From assembly GCF_014596085.1 (NCBI RefSeq), contig NZ_JACCJY010000002.1:124001-188000 (forward strand): 64,000 nucleotides of DNA, written 5' to 3'. The translations under genes and the position numbers were made by a program. How positions within the stretch are numbered: the first letter of the stretch is position 1; the number at the start of each line of letters is the position of its first letter. The DNA comes from Azospirillum tabaci. Its GTDB lineage: Bacteria; Pseudomonadota; Alphaproteobacteria; Azospirillales; Azospirillaceae. The notes beneath the pieces are model-generated. The model saw nothing but the letters and a program-made list of their open reading frames with translations. It did not search any database and had not been told where the DNA came from. Shown here piece after piece: positions 1 to 9,292 of this stretch.

Positions 1-50
1 AGCAGGGTCCGGCGGCCCAGGACGGTCCAGGGCTTCAGTTCCTCGCTCAT
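1..50 (-). CDS. 5' end of an unidentified gene (possibly NUDIX hydrolase), cut by the window edge
   Basis: Only the first 16 codons lie in the window. They read MSEELKPWTVLGRRTL, and the gene runs off the left edge. Its ATG overlaps the stop codon of map (ATGA arrangement), so it is translationally coupled to map and in the same operon. The PWTVLGRR-type opening resembles the N-terminus of some ADP-ribose-pyrophosphatase-like NUDIX proteins, but this is too little sequence for a family call. It does not look like the start of RadC, which often follows map in related genomes. Confidence 0.55.
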   Translation of the reverse strand, partial: MSEELKPWTVLGRRTL

Positions 51-859
51 GCCGCGGCCCCATAAGGGGGCTGGGTGAAGCCCGCCGGGGACTGGGTGAA
101 GATCTCGCAGCCCGTCTCGGTGATGCCGACCTGATGCTCGAACTGGGCGGACAGGGAGCGGTCGCGGGTGACGGTGGTCCAGCCGTCCGACAGGATCTTC
201 ACATCCGGCTTTCCGGCGTTGAGCATGGGCTCGATGGTGAAGACCATGCCCGGAACCAGCAGAACCCCGGTGCCCCGCTTGCCGAAATGGTCGACATGGG
301 GCGCGTCGTGGAACACCCGCCCGATGCCGTGCCCGCCGAAGTCGCGCACCACGCCGTAGCGGTGGGATTCGGCCAGGGTCTGGATGGCGTGGCCGATGTC
401 GCCCAGATGATTGCCCGGCTTGGCCTGCGCGATGCCGGCCATCATTGCCTGATAGGTGATGTCCACCAGCTTGCGCGCTTTCACCCCGATCTTCTCGCCG
501 ACGAAGAACATGCGGCTGGTGTCGCCGTACCAGCCGTCCAGGATCACCGTCACGTCGATGTTCACGATGTCGCCGTCGACCAGCGTCTTGTCGTCGGACG
601 GAATGCCGTGGTTCACCACATGGTTCGGCGAAATGCAGCTCGCCGCCGGATAGCCGTGATAGCCGAGGGTCGCGGGGATCGCGCCGTTGTCCCGCATGAA
701 CGCCTCGATCAGACGGTTCAGATGGCCCGTGCTGACCCCCGGCACCACGTGGGGCGTGATGTGATCGAGCGTCGCCGCGGCCAGCCGCCCGGCCTTGCGA
801 ATCGCCTCGAACTCCTCCGCCCCGTGCAGCGGGATCTTCCGCGCGTCCTTGTCCGCCAC
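47..859 (-). CDS. map: Type I methionine aminopeptidase
   Basis: This 270-residue enzyme removes the initiator methionine from nascent proteins in the cytosol. The pita-bread fold metal ligands are visible in order: Asp in VNIDVTV, Asp in YGDTSRMF, His in GGHGIGRVFH, Glu in FTIEPM and Glu in FEHQVGIT. The CISPNHVVNHGIP segment is also typical of the family. Length fits type I enzymes without an N-terminal zinc extension. It reads away from radA, with about 160 bases between the two starts, and its stop overlaps the start of the next minus-strand gene. Family assignment is firm. Confidence 0.96.
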   Translation of the reverse strand: MADKDARKIPLHGAEEFEAIRKAGRLAAATLDHITPHVVPGVSTGHLNRLIEAFMRDNGAIPATLGYHGYPAASCISPNHVVNHGIPSDDKTLVDGDIVNIDVTVILDGWYGDTSRMFFVGEKIGVKARKLVDITYQAMMAGIAQAKPGNHLGDIGHAIQTLAESHRYGVVRDFGGHGIGRVFHDAPHVDHFGKRGTGVLLVPGMVFTIEPMLNAGKPDVKILSDGWTTVTRDRSLSAQFEHQVGITETGCEIFTQSPAGFTQPPYGAAA

Positions 860-1017
860 CGTGTCACCTCGTATCCGTTGTTCATCATGATCTCGGGGCA
901 GAACCTATCACCGGAACGGCCGAGAAAAGCCCCAGCTTTTTATCACCTCTGCCATAGGATTTAGAACGTCCGCTTGCTATATGTGGGGCGCTGCCGCTCC
1001 AACCAATCGCTAGACCT

Positions 1018-2418
1018 TTGGCAAAGCCAACCACCCGCTACGTCTGTCAGGCTTGCGGCGCGTCCTTCCCGAAATGGGCGGGTCGCTGCGACGCCTGCGG
1101 CGAATGGAACACCCTCGTCGAGGAAGCCGCCCCGGAAGCCGCCCCCAAGGGATTGGGCGTGGCACGCGGGCGCCGGCTGGATTTCGTCGGGCTGGCCGGG
1201 TCCAGCGAGGCGCCGCCGCGCCGCATGACCCGCATCGAGGAGTTCGACCGCGTCTGCGGCGGCGGCCTCGTCCCCGGATCGGCGATCCTGATCGGCGGCG
1301 ACCCCGGCATCGGCAAATCGACCCTTCTCCTCCAGGCCATGGCCCGGCTGTCGCAGGAACACCGCTGCGCCTACGTCTCCGGCGAAGAGGCGGTGGATCA
1401 GGTGCGGCTGCGCGCCGTCCGGCTGGGCTGCGCCGCCGCGCCGGTCCAGCTCGCCTCGGCGACCAGCGTGCGCGACATCGTCGCCTCGCTGGACGGCACC
1501 GACGGGCCGGAGGTGGTCGTGATCGACTCGATCCAGACCATGTACGTGGACAATCTGGACAGCGCCCCCGGCACCGTCGCCCAGGTCCGGGCGAGCGCGC
1601 AGGAGCTGATCCGCGTCGCCAAGCGGCGCGGCTGCGTCCTGCTGCTGGTCGGCCACGTCACCAAGGAAGGCACCATCGCCGGCCCCCGCGTGCTGGAGCA
1701 CATGGTGGACACGGTCCTCTATTTCGAAGGCGAGCGCGGCCACCAGTTCCGCATCCTGCGCGCGGTGAAGAACCGCTTCGGCGCGACGGACGAGATCGGC
1801 GTGTTCGAGATGACCGACGGCGGGCTGGGCGAGGTCGCCAACCCCTCCGCCCTGTTCCTGGCGGAGCGGCGCGGCGACGTGTCGGGCGCCGCGGTCTTCG
1901 CCGGCATGGAGGGCACCCGCCCCGTGCTGGTGGAGGTCCAGGCGCTGGTCGCCCCTTCCCCGCTCGGCACGCCGCGGCGCGCGGTGGTCGGCTGGGACTC
2001 GGCGCGGCTCGCCATGGTCCTGGCGGTGCTGGAGGCGCGCTGCGGTGTGCAGATCGGCGCCAACGACGTCTATCTGAACGTGGCCGGCGGTCTGCGCATC
2101 ACAGAACCGGCGGCGGACCTCGCGGTCGCCGCGGCGCTGGTGTCCTCGCTGACCGGGGAGCCGGTGCCCGCCGACGCCGTGGTCTTCGGCGAGATCGGCC
2201 TGTCGGGCGAGGTGCGCGCCGTTGGCCAGAGCGACGCCCGGCTGAAGGAAGCCGCGAAGCTGGGGTTTTCAACGGCGATCTTTCCGGCTAGACGGAACGG
2301 CAAGAAGCCGGGGCGCGGCGACACCGGCCTGAAGTCGGTCGAGCTGCAGCAGCTCAGCGAATTGCTGCCGCTGTTCCAGGCCGGATCGGGACCCCGTCCG
2401 CCGCGCGGCCGGGATTGA
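1018..2418 (+). CDS. radA: DNA repair protein RadA (Sms)
   Basis: RadA is a RecA-like ATPase that processes recombination intermediates, acting as a branch-migration helicase with RecA. The 466-residue protein opens with a four-cysteine zinc finger (C10, C13, C24, C27), followed by Walker A GGDPGIGKS at about 93-101, the RadA-specific KNRFG motif near residue 250, and a C-terminal Lon-protease-like domain. The start is a TTG; the zinc finger begins only seven residues later, so no shorter start is possible, and no strong Shine-Dalgarno is visible. It is divergent from map and 42 bases upstream of cvpA, probably in one operon. Confidence 0.95.
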   Translation: MAKPTTRYVCQACGASFPKWAGRCDACGEWNTLVEEAAPEAAPKGLGVARGRRLDFVGLAGSSEAPPRRMTRIEEFDRVCGGGLVPGSAILIGGDPGIGKSTLLLQAMARLSQEHRCAYVSGEEAVDQVRLRAVRLGCAAAPVQLASATSVRDIVASLDGTDGPEVVVIDSIQTMYVDNLDSAPGTVAQVRASAQELIRVAKRRGCVLLLVGHVTKEGTIAGPRVLEHMVDTVLYFEGERGHQFRILRAVKNRFGATDEIGVFEMTDGGLGEVANPSALFLAERRGDVSGAAVFAGMEGTRPVLVEVQALVAPSPLGTPRRAVVGWDSARLAMVLAVLEARCGVQIGANDVYLNVAGGLRITEPAADLAVAAALVSSLTGEPVPADAVVFGEIGLSGEVRAVGQSDARLKEAAKLGFSTAIFPARRNGKKPGRGDTGLKSVELQQLSELLPLFQAGSGPRPPRGRD

Positions 2419-2460
2419 CACAAGCATCTGAAGCGAAAGCGCACGAGGCGTAGCGGCGTT

Positions 2461-3147
2461 ATGGACACCTTCCCGATCAACCCGGCGGATCTGGCCGTCA
2501 TCGTGGTGCTTTTGCTGTCGGCCCTGCTGGCCTTCACCCGCGGCATGGTGGCCGAGGTGCTGTCGGTCGCCGCCTGGGTCGGCGCGGCGCTGATCACGCT
2601 GAACGCCCTGCCCCACGTGCTGCCCATTGCGCAAACCTACATCCATGTCGAGATGGCCGCCTACGCCGCGTCGGCGGTGGCGCTGTTCGTCGTCAGCCTT
2701 GTGGTTTTGACAATCCTGGGCCGCGTCGTGTCGCGCGGGGTGCAGAATTCCGGCCTTTCGGCGCTCGACCGCTCGCTGGGCTTCGTCTTCGGCCTGCTGA
2801 AGGGTGCAATCCTCGCCTCCGTCGCCTATCTCTTCTTCGCCTGGCTGGTGCCGAACCCGGCGGAGCATCCGGCGTGGCTGCAGAGCGCCAAGACCCGGCC
2901 AATGCTGGTGTCCGGTGCCGCCATGATCTACGAGGTGATGCCGGAGTCGCTGCGCAAGGACGGGCTGGGCCAGATGGACATGGCGCGGGAGCGCGCGCGG
3001 CAGGCGGTGGAGGCCAAGGAGGCGTTGGACCGCCTGTCCACGCCGGTTCCCGGTGCGCCGAAGACCGGTGGTGCGTCGCAATCCGATACCGGCTATAAGG
3101 ACCGGGACCGCGGCGACCTTGAGCGACTGATCCAGAACGCACGCTGA
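2461..3147 (+). CDS. cvpA: CvpA family inner-membrane protein
   Basis: This 228-residue protein has about four N-terminal hydrophobic segments (roughly residues 7-25, 31-48, 62-85 and 100-122), then a charged cytoplasmic tail with RERARQAVEAKEAL. This is the layout of the CvpA family (colicin V production protein). It lies directly upstream of purF, as in many proteobacteria including E. coli, which supports the call. Its biochemical role is not settled in the literature; links to envelope stress have been reported. It is probably co-transcribed with radA upstream and purF downstream. Confidence 0.9.
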   Translation: MDTFPINPADLAVIVVLLLSALLAFTRGMVAEVLSVAAWVGAALITLNALPHVLPIAQTYIHVEMAAYAASAVALFVVSLVVLTILGRVVSRGVQNSGLSALDRSLGFVFGLLKGAILASVAYLFFAWLVPNPAEHPAWLQSAKTRPMLVSGAAMIYEVMPESLRKDGLGQMDMARERARQAVEAKEALDRLSTPVPGAPKTGGASQSDTGYKDRDRGDLERLIQNAR

Positions 3148-3247
3148 ACGCCGCATGGTGCAGAGTGCCTGTGAGTAACGCCCCGCTGGCAAAGAGGCCG
3201 CCGGGGCAATGCCCTTTGGTGATGCTGTGTATGACGAGGATCTTCCG

Positions 3248-4696
3248 ATGCTGACGACGCATCCGTTCGACGACGACAAGCTGCGCGAGGAGTGCGGCGT
3301 GTTCGGCATCCACAGCCATCCGCAGGCGGGGGCCATCACCGCGCTCGGCCTGCATGCGCTGCAGCATCGCGGCCAGGAAGCCTGCGGCATCGTCAGCCAC
3401 GACGGCGACCGCTTCCATCTGGAGCACACGCTCGGCCTCGTCGGCGATCACTTCTCGTCGGAAGCGATCATCGGCAAGCTCAAGGGGCCGCAGGCCATCG
3501 GCCACGTCCGCTACGCCACCACCGGCGACACGACGATCCGCAACGTCCAGCCGCTCTACGCCGACTTCGAGTTCGGCGGTTTCGCGCTGGCCCACAACGG
3601 CAACCTGACCAACGCGCACACGCTGCGCCGCCAGCTCGTCCGCCGCGGCTGCCTGTTCCAGTCCACCACGGACACCGAGACGATCGTCCATCTGATGGCC
3701 ATCGCGCGGGGCGGTTCGCCGGTGGACCGGCTGATCGAGGCGGTGCGGCAGGTCGAAGGCGCCTTCTCCCTGGTGGCGCTCACCCCGAACGAAGTGATCG
3801 GCGTGCGCGATCCGTTGGGCGTGCGCCCGCTGGTTCTGGGCAAGCTGGGCGACACCCACATCGTGACCAGCGAGACCTGCGCCCTGGACATCGTCGGCGC
3901 CGAGTATGTGCGCGACGTCGAGCCGGGCGAGATGGTTGTGCTGAACGACCAGGGCGTGCAGAGCCTGCGCCCCTTCCAGCCGCAGGGCCGCCGCTTCTGC
4001 ATCTTCGAATACATCTACTTCGCGCGGCCCGACAGCGTGATGGAGGGCTCCTCCGTCTACAACGCCCGCCAGCGGATCGGCGCCGAACTGGCCCGCGAAT
4101 CGGGGATCGAGGCCGACGTGGTGGTGCCGGTTCCGGACAGCGGCGTGCCGGCGGCCCTCGGCTACGCCACGCAGAGCGGCGTGCCCTTCGAGCTGGGCAT
4201 CATCCGCAACCATTATGTCGGCCGCACCTTCATTGAGCCGACCGACCAGATCCGCCATCTGGGCGTGAAGCTGAAGCACAACGCCAACCGCGCCATGATC
4301 GAGGGCAAGCGGGTGGTGCTGGTGGACGACAGCATCGTGCGCGGCACGACCTCCAAGAAGATCGTCGAGATGGTGCGCGCCGCCGGGGCGAAGGAGGTGC
4401 ATATGCGCATTTCCAGCCCGCCGACCTCGCACCCCTGCTTCTACGGCATCGACACGCCGGAGCAGAGCAAGCTGCTCGCCCACCGCATGTCGGTGGAGGA
4501 GATGCGCGACTTCATCCAGGCCGACAGCCTCGCCTTCATCTCGCTGGACGGTCTCTACCGCGCCATGGGCGAGGAGCGCCGCGACCCGCAGAAGCTGACC
4601 TTCTGCGACGCCTGTTTCACCGGCGACTACCCCATCGCGCTGACCGACGCGCTGGACCATCCGCCGGTCGAGGCGAACGTCCGCATCCGCGCCTGA
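3248..4696 (+). CDS. purF: Amidophosphoribosyltransferase
   Basis: PurF makes phosphoribosylamine from PRPP and glutamine, the committed step of de novo purine synthesis. I chose ATG 3248 because GAGGA lies 7 bases upstream. This gives 482 residues with a short propeptide before the CGVFGI segment, whose Cys (residue 16) becomes the N-terminal nucleophile of the glutaminase domain. The PRPP loop VVLVDDSIVRGTTSKK lies in the C-terminal half. An in-frame start at 3209 would add 13 residues with poorer spacing. The gene follows cvpA and precedes an SDR; a GC hairpin follows its stop. Confidence 0.95.
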   Translation: MLTTHPFDDDKLREECGVFGIHSHPQAGAITALGLHALQHRGQEACGIVSHDGDRFHLEHTLGLVGDHFSSEAIIGKLKGPQAIGHVRYATTGDTTIRNVQPLYADFEFGGFALAHNGNLTNAHTLRRQLVRRGCLFQSTTDTETIVHLMAIARGGSPVDRLIEAVRQVEGAFSLVALTPNEVIGVRDPLGVRPLVLGKLGDTHIVTSETCALDIVGAEYVRDVEPGEMVVLNDQGVQSLRPFQPQGRRFCIFEYIYFARPDSVMEGSSVYNARQRIGAELARESGIEADVVVPVPDSGVPAALGYATQSGVPFELGIIRNHYVGRTFIEPTDQIRHLGVKLKHNANRAMIEGKRVVLVDDSIVRGTTSKKIVEMVRAAGAKEVHMRISSPPTSHPCFYGIDTPEQSKLLAHRMSVEEMRDFIQADSLAFISLDGLYRAMGEERRDPQKLTFCDACFTGDYPIALTDALDHPPVEANVRIRA

Positions 4697-4716
4697 CCGC
4701 TTGACCACCGCCGCGA

Positions 4717-4750
4717 CGGGCCGGCCGCAACCCAGCGGACCGGCCCGTTT
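4717..4750 (+). terminator. Probable rho-independent terminator of purF
   Basis: A perfect 8-bp inverted repeat (CGGGCCGG / CCGGCCCG) with a 15-base loop starts 20 bases after the purF stop and is followed by a short T run. The T run is only three bases, so termination may be partial, with read-through into the SDR gene 40 bases further on. Confidence 0.5.
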
Positions 4751-4786
4751 GCCAATCCCGCTACCGAACATCGTCGAGTCGCCGCC

Positions 4787-5497
4787 ATGTCCCGTCTTTC
4801 CGGCCGCACCGCCCTCATCACCGGCGCCTCGCGCGGCATCGGCGCCGCCGTCGCCAAGCGCTTCGCCGCCGAAGGCGCCCACGTCATCCTCGCCGCCCGC
4901 ACCGTCGGCGGTCTTGAGGAAACCGACGACGCGATCTTCCAGGCCACGGGCCGGAACGCCACGCTGGTCCCGCTGGACCTGCGCCAGTTCGACAAGATCG
5001 ACCAACTCGGCTACTCGATCTTCGAGCGGTTCGGGAAGCTCGACATCCTGGTCAGCAACGCCGGCGTTCTGGAAGCGCTTGGGCCGGTCGCCCATTACGA
5101 TCCGAAGCTGTGGCAGCGCGTGATGGACGTGAACGTCACGGCCAATTTCCGCCTGATCCGCTCTTTCGACCGCCTGCTGCGCGCGTCCGACGCGGGGCGC
5201 GCCATCTTCGTTACCTCGGGTGCCGCGAACGCGCCCTACCCCTACTGGAGCCCCTACGGGGCCAGCAAGGCGGCGCTGGAGATGATGGTGAAGACCTACG
5301 CGATGGAAATCGCCTCGTCGAACCTGCGCGTCAATCTGGTCGATCCCGGCATCGTGGCGACCAAGCTGCGCATGCAGGCCTTCCCCGGCGAGGACCAGAC
5401 CAAGCTGGCCCAGCCGGACGACGTGGCCGAGGCCTTCGTGGCTCTGGCCGAAGCCTCCTGCACCCGCCACGGCGAGGTCGTGTCGGCGCAGGGGTAA
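4787..5497 (+). CDS. SDR family NAD(P)-dependent oxidoreductase
   Basis: This is a 236-residue classical short-chain dehydrogenase/reductase. It has the nucleotide-binding TGASRGIG at about residues 13-20, an SNAG motif (VSNAGVLEAL), and the catalytic pair in SPYGASKAAL (Tyr-x-x-x-Lys), with the upstream Ser in VTSGAAN. The substrate cannot be read from sequence. It follows purF on the same strand and is convergent with der. A similar SDR beside purF is common in alphaproteobacteria, usually annotated only at family level. Confidence 0.9.
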   Translation: MSRLSGRTALITGASRGIGAAVAKRFAAEGAHVILAARTVGGLEETDDAIFQATGRNATLVPLDLRQFDKIDQLGYSIFERFGKLDILVSNAGVLEALGPVAHYDPKLWQRVMDVNVTANFRLIRSFDRLLRASDAGRAIFVTSGAANAPYPYWSPYGASKAALEMMVKTYAMEIASSNLRVNLVDPGIVATKLRMQAFPGEDQTKLAQPDDVAEAFVALAEASCTRHGEVVSAQG

Positions 5498-5543
5498 GAG
5501 GTTTGAAGGGCGGCGGCAACGGGCCGCCACCCCTCACGTTCAA

Positions 5544-6947
5544 TCAATCGTCCGCGTAGGGGTTCTTCTGCTTGCGCAGGAGCAGCCGCACCGGCACGCC
5601 CGGCAGGTCGAACGTCTCGCGCAGATGCGCGATCAGGTAGCGCTGGTAGCTTTCCGGCAGATCCAGCGGCTTGTTCACAAACAGCGCCACGGTCGGCGGC
5701 CGCGTCTTCACCTGTGTGGCGTAGCGGATCTTTACGCGACGGCCCTCGACCAGGGGCGGCGGGTGGTGATCCAGGACGCCTTCGATCCAGCGGTTGAGCT
5801 GGGCGGTCGGGATGCGGCGGTTCCACTGCCCGTAGGTCGACAGGATCGAATCCAGCAGCGTGTCCAGCTTCTTGCCCTGCAGGGCGGAGATGGTCACGAC
5901 CTCCACGCCCTTGATCTGGGCCAGAGCGGCCTGGAGCTTGTCCTCGACCTGACGCAGGGCCATGGCGCGGTCGTCCACGGCGTCCCACTTGTTCAGGGCG
6001 ATGACCAGGGCGCGGCCTTCCTCCACCACCGTGCGGGCGATGGTCAGGTCCTGCTTATCGAGGATCTGGTTGGCATCGACCACGAGGAGGACGACCTGCG
6101 CCATGCGGACGACGCGCAGGGCGTCGGCAACGGCCAGCTTCTCCACCTTGGCATCGACGCGGGCGCGCCGGCGCATGCCGGCGGTGTCGACCAGCCGGAA
6201 CTTGCGGCCGCGCCACTCCCAATCGACGCTGATGGCGTCGCGCGTCATGCCGGCCTCGGGACCGGTCAGCACACGCTCCTCGCCGATCAGGGCGTTCAGC
6301 AGGGTCGACTTGCCGACGTTCGGACGACCGACGATGGCGATCTGGATCGGGCGCGCGCGCTCCTCGTCGGTTTCCGGCTGGTCGCCGACGGGCAGTTCCT
6401 CCTCCCCCTCGCCCCTGGCGGGGGCCGCGGCCTTCTCGACCGCCTCCGGTTCCGGCGGGGCGTAGGGCAGCAGGGCTTCGACCAGATCGGCCATGCCCTC
6501 ACCATGCTCCGCCGACAGAGCGAGGGGGTCACCCAGGCCAAGCTCGAAGGCCTCGTAGAGGCCGGTCATCCCCACCTTGCCTTCCGCCTTGTTGGCGACG
6601 AGGATCACCGGGGTCTTGCTCTTGCGCAGCAAAGCCGCGAAATGGCGGTCCAGCGGCGTGATGCCGGTGCGGGCGTCCACGATGAACAGCGCCACGTCGG
6701 CGCGTTCCAAGGCGCGTTCGGTCTGGCGGCGCATGCGCGCCTCCAGGCTGTCGTCGGTGACGTCCTCCAGGCCCGCGGTGTCGACCACGGTGAAGGACAG
6801 CCCGCCCACGCGGGCGGGGGCCGAGCGCCAGTCGCGCGTCACGCCGGGCGTGTCGTCGACCAGCGCCAGCTTCTTGCCGGCCAAACGGTTGAACAGAGTC
6901 GATTTGCCGACATTCGGCCGACCGACAAGAGCGACGGTGAAGGACAT
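5544..6947 (-). CDS. der: Ribosome biogenesis GTPase Der (EngA)
   Basis: Der is a tandem-GTPase factor needed for 50S subunit assembly. Two complete G domains are visible, each opening with GRPNVGKST, at about residues 9 and 205, with NKAEGK and NKWDAVD as the G4 motifs. A C-terminal KH-like domain follows. I chose ATG 6947 (MSFTVALVGRPNVGK) over an upstream in-frame start because it puts the first P-loop at its usual distance from the N-terminus. The gene is last in a TPR-bamB-der cluster that matches the yfgM-bamB-der order of enterobacteria. Confidence 0.95.
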   Translation of the reverse strand: MSFTVALVGRPNVGKSTLFNRLAGKKLALVDDTPGVTRDWRSAPARVGGLSFTVVDTAGLEDVTDDSLEARMRRQTERALERADVALFIVDARTGITPLDRHFAALLRKSKTPVILVANKAEGKVGMTGLYEAFELGLGDPLALSAEHGEGMADLVEALLPYAPPEPEAVEKAAAPARGEGEEELPVGDQPETDEERARPIQIAIVGRPNVGKSTLLNALIGEERVLTGPEAGMTRDAISVDWEWRGRKFRLVDTAGMRRRARVDAKVEKLAVADALRVVRMAQVVLLVVDANQILDKQDLTIARTVVEEGRALVIALNKWDAVDDRAMALRQVEDKLQAALAQIKGVEVVTISALQGKKLDTLLDSILSTYGQWNRRIPTAQLNRWIEGVLDHHPPPLVEGRRVKIRYATQVKTRPPTVALFVNKPLDLPESYQRYLIAHLRETFDLPGVPVRLLLRKQKNPYADD

Positions 6948-6983
6948 CGGGCCGGGGGCCTTATAAAGAACCAAGGGTGGCGA

Positions 6984-8366
6984 TCAGCGGTACGCCACCA
7001 GCGTACCGTTCTCGCCCAGGACATATAGGGTGTTGTTCGCCACGACCGGGGGCAAATAGGTGGAAGCCGGCAGCGAATAGCGGGTCAGCACCTGCCCGTC
7101 GCTGGGCGACAGGGCCAGCATCTGGCCGTTCGATCCGGTGACGTAGAGCTTGCCGCCGGCCAGGACCGGACCCGACCAGGTGATCGGCCCCTTCTTGTCC
7201 TCCGGATCGGTGAACGGCGCCAGCTGCGTGACCCAGCGGGCGTGACCGGCCTGACGGGTCAGGGCGACCAGCTCCGAATCGTTGGTGACCACGAAAATGT
7301 AGTCGCCGGCGAGCCAGGGGGTCTGGGTGCCGCCGATCTCGGCCTCCCACAGGCGGATGCCGATGCGCTCGTCGATGGCGACCATGCGGCCGGAATGGCC
7401 GATCGCGTAGACGACGCCGCGGTCGATCACCGGGAGGCCGCGGATGTCGGCAAGGCTGCTCAGGGCGCCACTGCGGCGGACGGCCGCCAAGCTCTCCTGC
7501 CACGCCACGCGCCCGTTCTCCGGACGCAGGCCGTACAGCTCGCCGGAGGAGTAAGGGGCGACGATCAGGGTCGGCGAGGCCGCCGGGCTGACGGCGCCCA
7601 GCAGGCCCGCCGTCTCCAGGATGCCCTGATGGGACCACTGGACGGCGCCGTCGGAAGCCGACAGGGCCGTGAGCTGGTTGTCCAGCGTCAGGACGAGGAC
7701 TCGCCCGCCTTCAACGGTCGGAGCGCCGCGCACCGGACCCGGAACGCGCTTGCGCCAGACGATCGACCCGTTGGCGGGATCGACCGCAACCACCTCGCCG
7801 AAGCCGGTGGCCGCGAAGACACGCCCGTCGGCGTAGGCGACGCCGCCGCCGCTGGCGCCGCCGCGCTCCTTCTCCGGCTTGGTGTCGATCCGCCAGAGCT
7901 GGCGCCCGGTCCGCTCGTCGAGGGCGGCGACGTGCGAGTCGGCGTCCATGGCGAAGATGCGCCCGTCGGCGATGACCGGCGTCGCGAGCAGCGAGCGGGA
8001 GCTGCTGGCCCCCGTTCCAACATCGCCGCGCCACGCCTCGCCGGGCGTGGCCGACAGAGCGAGGTTGCCGCCGGCATGGTCCGGCGTGCCGCCGGGCTGC
8101 GCCCAGGCCGGGTTGGCGACGGCGGTCGGCAGGGCGATCGGCGTGCCGGTCAGCCGCTGGTCGACCTCGACCTTGCGCTCGCGCGTCAGGACGGACACCC
8201 GCTCACCCGGCAGGGGCGGGTCGGGGGTCTTGCCGAACCACCCGCTGACGGTGTCGCAGCCGCTGAGCAGCACGGCCAGCAGCGGGGCGGAAAGCAGGGC
8301 GGTGCGCAGGGAGCGGCGCTTTGCGGTCGGGAGCGCGGTCGGGGCGGCCATGGGAATGCGGGTCAT
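6984..8366 (-). CDS. bamB: Outer-membrane assembly lipoprotein BamB
   Basis: BamB is the beta-propeller lipoprotein of the BAM complex that inserts beta-barrel proteins into the outer membrane. The 460-residue precursor has a hydrophobic signal ending in a lipobox LLSGC (lipidated Cys about residue 37). Repeated PQQ-like blades of the form G.V.ALD...G...W follow. It sits between the TPR gene (its start overlaps that stop by one base) and der, the standard bamB neighbourhood. Another BAM lipoprotein, bamE, is present near 58.2 kb. Confidence 0.92.
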   Translation of the reverse strand: MTRIPMAAPTALPTAKRRSLRTALLSAPLLAVLLSGCDTVSGWFGKTPDPPLPGERVSVLTRERKVEVDQRLTGTPIALPTAVANPAWAQPGGTPDHAGGNLALSATPGEAWRGDVGTGASSSRSLLATPVIADGRIFAMDADSHVAALDERTGRQLWRIDTKPEKERGGASGGGVAYADGRVFAATGFGEVVAVDPANGSIVWRKRVPGPVRGAPTVEGGRVLVLTLDNQLTALSASDGAVQWSHQGILETAGLLGAVSPAASPTLIVAPYSSGELYGLRPENGRVAWQESLAAVRRSGALSSLADIRGLPVIDRGVVYAIGHSGRMVAIDERIGIRLWEAEIGGTQTPWLAGDYIFVVTNDSELVALTRQAGHARWVTQLAPFTDPEDKKGPITWSGPVLAGGKLYVTGSNGQMLALSPSDGQVLTRYSLPASTYLPPVVANNTLYVLGENGTLVAYR

Positions 8367-9010
8367 CAGCTCTTGCCGTAGAGGGTGGCGAGATCGGCGG
8401 CGCGGGACCGGACGCCGGCCGGAGCCTGCGAGTCGTCGGCCAATTGCTGGAACAGGGTGCGCGCGCGGTCCTTGTCCCCGGCGCGGGCGGCGAGCACGGC
8501 GCTCATCTCGCGGGCGGAGAAGCGCCAGGGACTGTTGTCCGCCGTCAGCGGCTGGAGCCGCGCCTGGAGCTGCGCTGGAGCGCCGGATTCGAGCTGGTGC
8601 ATCACCGACAGCAGGGCCGCCAGCTCGCGGTAGACCGCGCCGGCGCCGGCGTTGCCGGACAGCTTGTCGTAGACCGCCACGGCCTCCGCCGTCTTCCCCT
8701 CACGGGCCAGCAGGGCGGCGGCGTTCAGCTGGGCCAGCGCGGCCATGCCGGGATCGGCCTTGCCAGCGAAGGCGGCCAGAGCCTCGACGCCCTTGTCCGG
8801 CCCCTGGGCGGCCTGGGAGAGGGCGGCGGCCAGGGCCGTCGTCTCGCTTTGCTTCTGCGACTGCTGCCAGTTGCGCCAGGCGACCGTGCCGCCCGTCGCG
8901 GCGACGACCGCCAGCGCAGCCGCCAGCATGATGCCGCCGTAGCGCTTGAACACGCGCTCCATACGGTCGCGGCGCAGATCCTCGTCGACTTCGCGGAAAA
9001 TATCGCTCAT
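8366..9010 (-). CDS. TPR-repeat membrane protein, YfgM-like
   Basis: This 214-residue protein has a short cytoplasmic N-terminus (SDIFREVDEDLRRDR), one membrane helix at about residues 26-45, and a periplasmic region of degenerate tetratricopeptide repeats (TPR_21 type). Its place immediately upstream of bamB-der matches yfgM of E. coli, an ancillary partner of the SecYEG translocon and of periplasmic chaperones. The assignment rests on topology and gene order. It is the first gene of the operon, and its stop overlaps the bamB start. Confidence 0.85.
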   Translation of the reverse strand: MSDIFREVDEDLRRDRMERVFKRYGGIMLAAALAVVAATGGTVAWRNWQQSQKQSETTALAAALSQAAQGPDKGVEALAAFAGKADPGMAALAQLNAAALLAREGKTAEAVAVYDKLSGNAGAGAVYRELAALLSVMHQLESGAPAQLQARLQPLTADNSPWRFSAREMSAVLAARAGDKDRARTLFQQLADDSQAPAGVRSRAADLATLYGKS

Positions 9011-9161
9011 GGCTCTACAGCGGCATCCTACGGCACGAAAACCGTTACAGCGGGGATTGCGCCCGCGCGCGGCTGCGGCGGGCGGTTCTGATGGTTCAAA
9101 GGGCCGGATAGCATTGGGCGCCGCACGCGGTCAAGGCGCAACGGCGCCCATCCGGGCATTT

Positions 9162-9274
9162 AAGCGGATTGCAATCCGCTTTGGGCCGCGACGGCGGTCC
9201 CGGTCGCGCATGCGACCGCAGCCCGCCGGCGAACGAGGCGATAAGAGTCTTAATCGAACGGCAGTTCGCTTAAG
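9162..9274. repeat. Palindrome and hairpin in the gap upstream of the TPR-bamB-der operon
   Basis: The 282-base gap between 9011 and 9292 has no credible gene. It contains a perfect 20-bp palindrome (9162-9181, AAGCGGATTGCAATCCGCTT) and a hairpin at 9249-9274 with arms CTTAA-CGAAC / GTTCG-TTAAG and a 4-base loop. The hairpin lies just past the stop of the minus-strand thioredoxin-like gene and could help end that transcript, although no T run follows. The palindrome could be a regulator site for the bamB operon. Confidence 0.5.
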
Positions 9275-9292
9275 GCCACGCTTTGGGCGGAT

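Noticed and set aside
1..50. Calling the truncated left-edge gene radC
   Set aside because: Its first residues do not resemble the RadC N-terminus; only 16 codons are visible, so it stays unassigned.
2693..5530. A 945-codon open frame antisense to cvpA, purF and the SDR
   Set aside because: Its translation is low-complexity Arg/Ala/Gly/His-rich and it lies opposite three well-identified genes. In GC-rich DNA with strong third-position bias, long antisense frames arise by chance.
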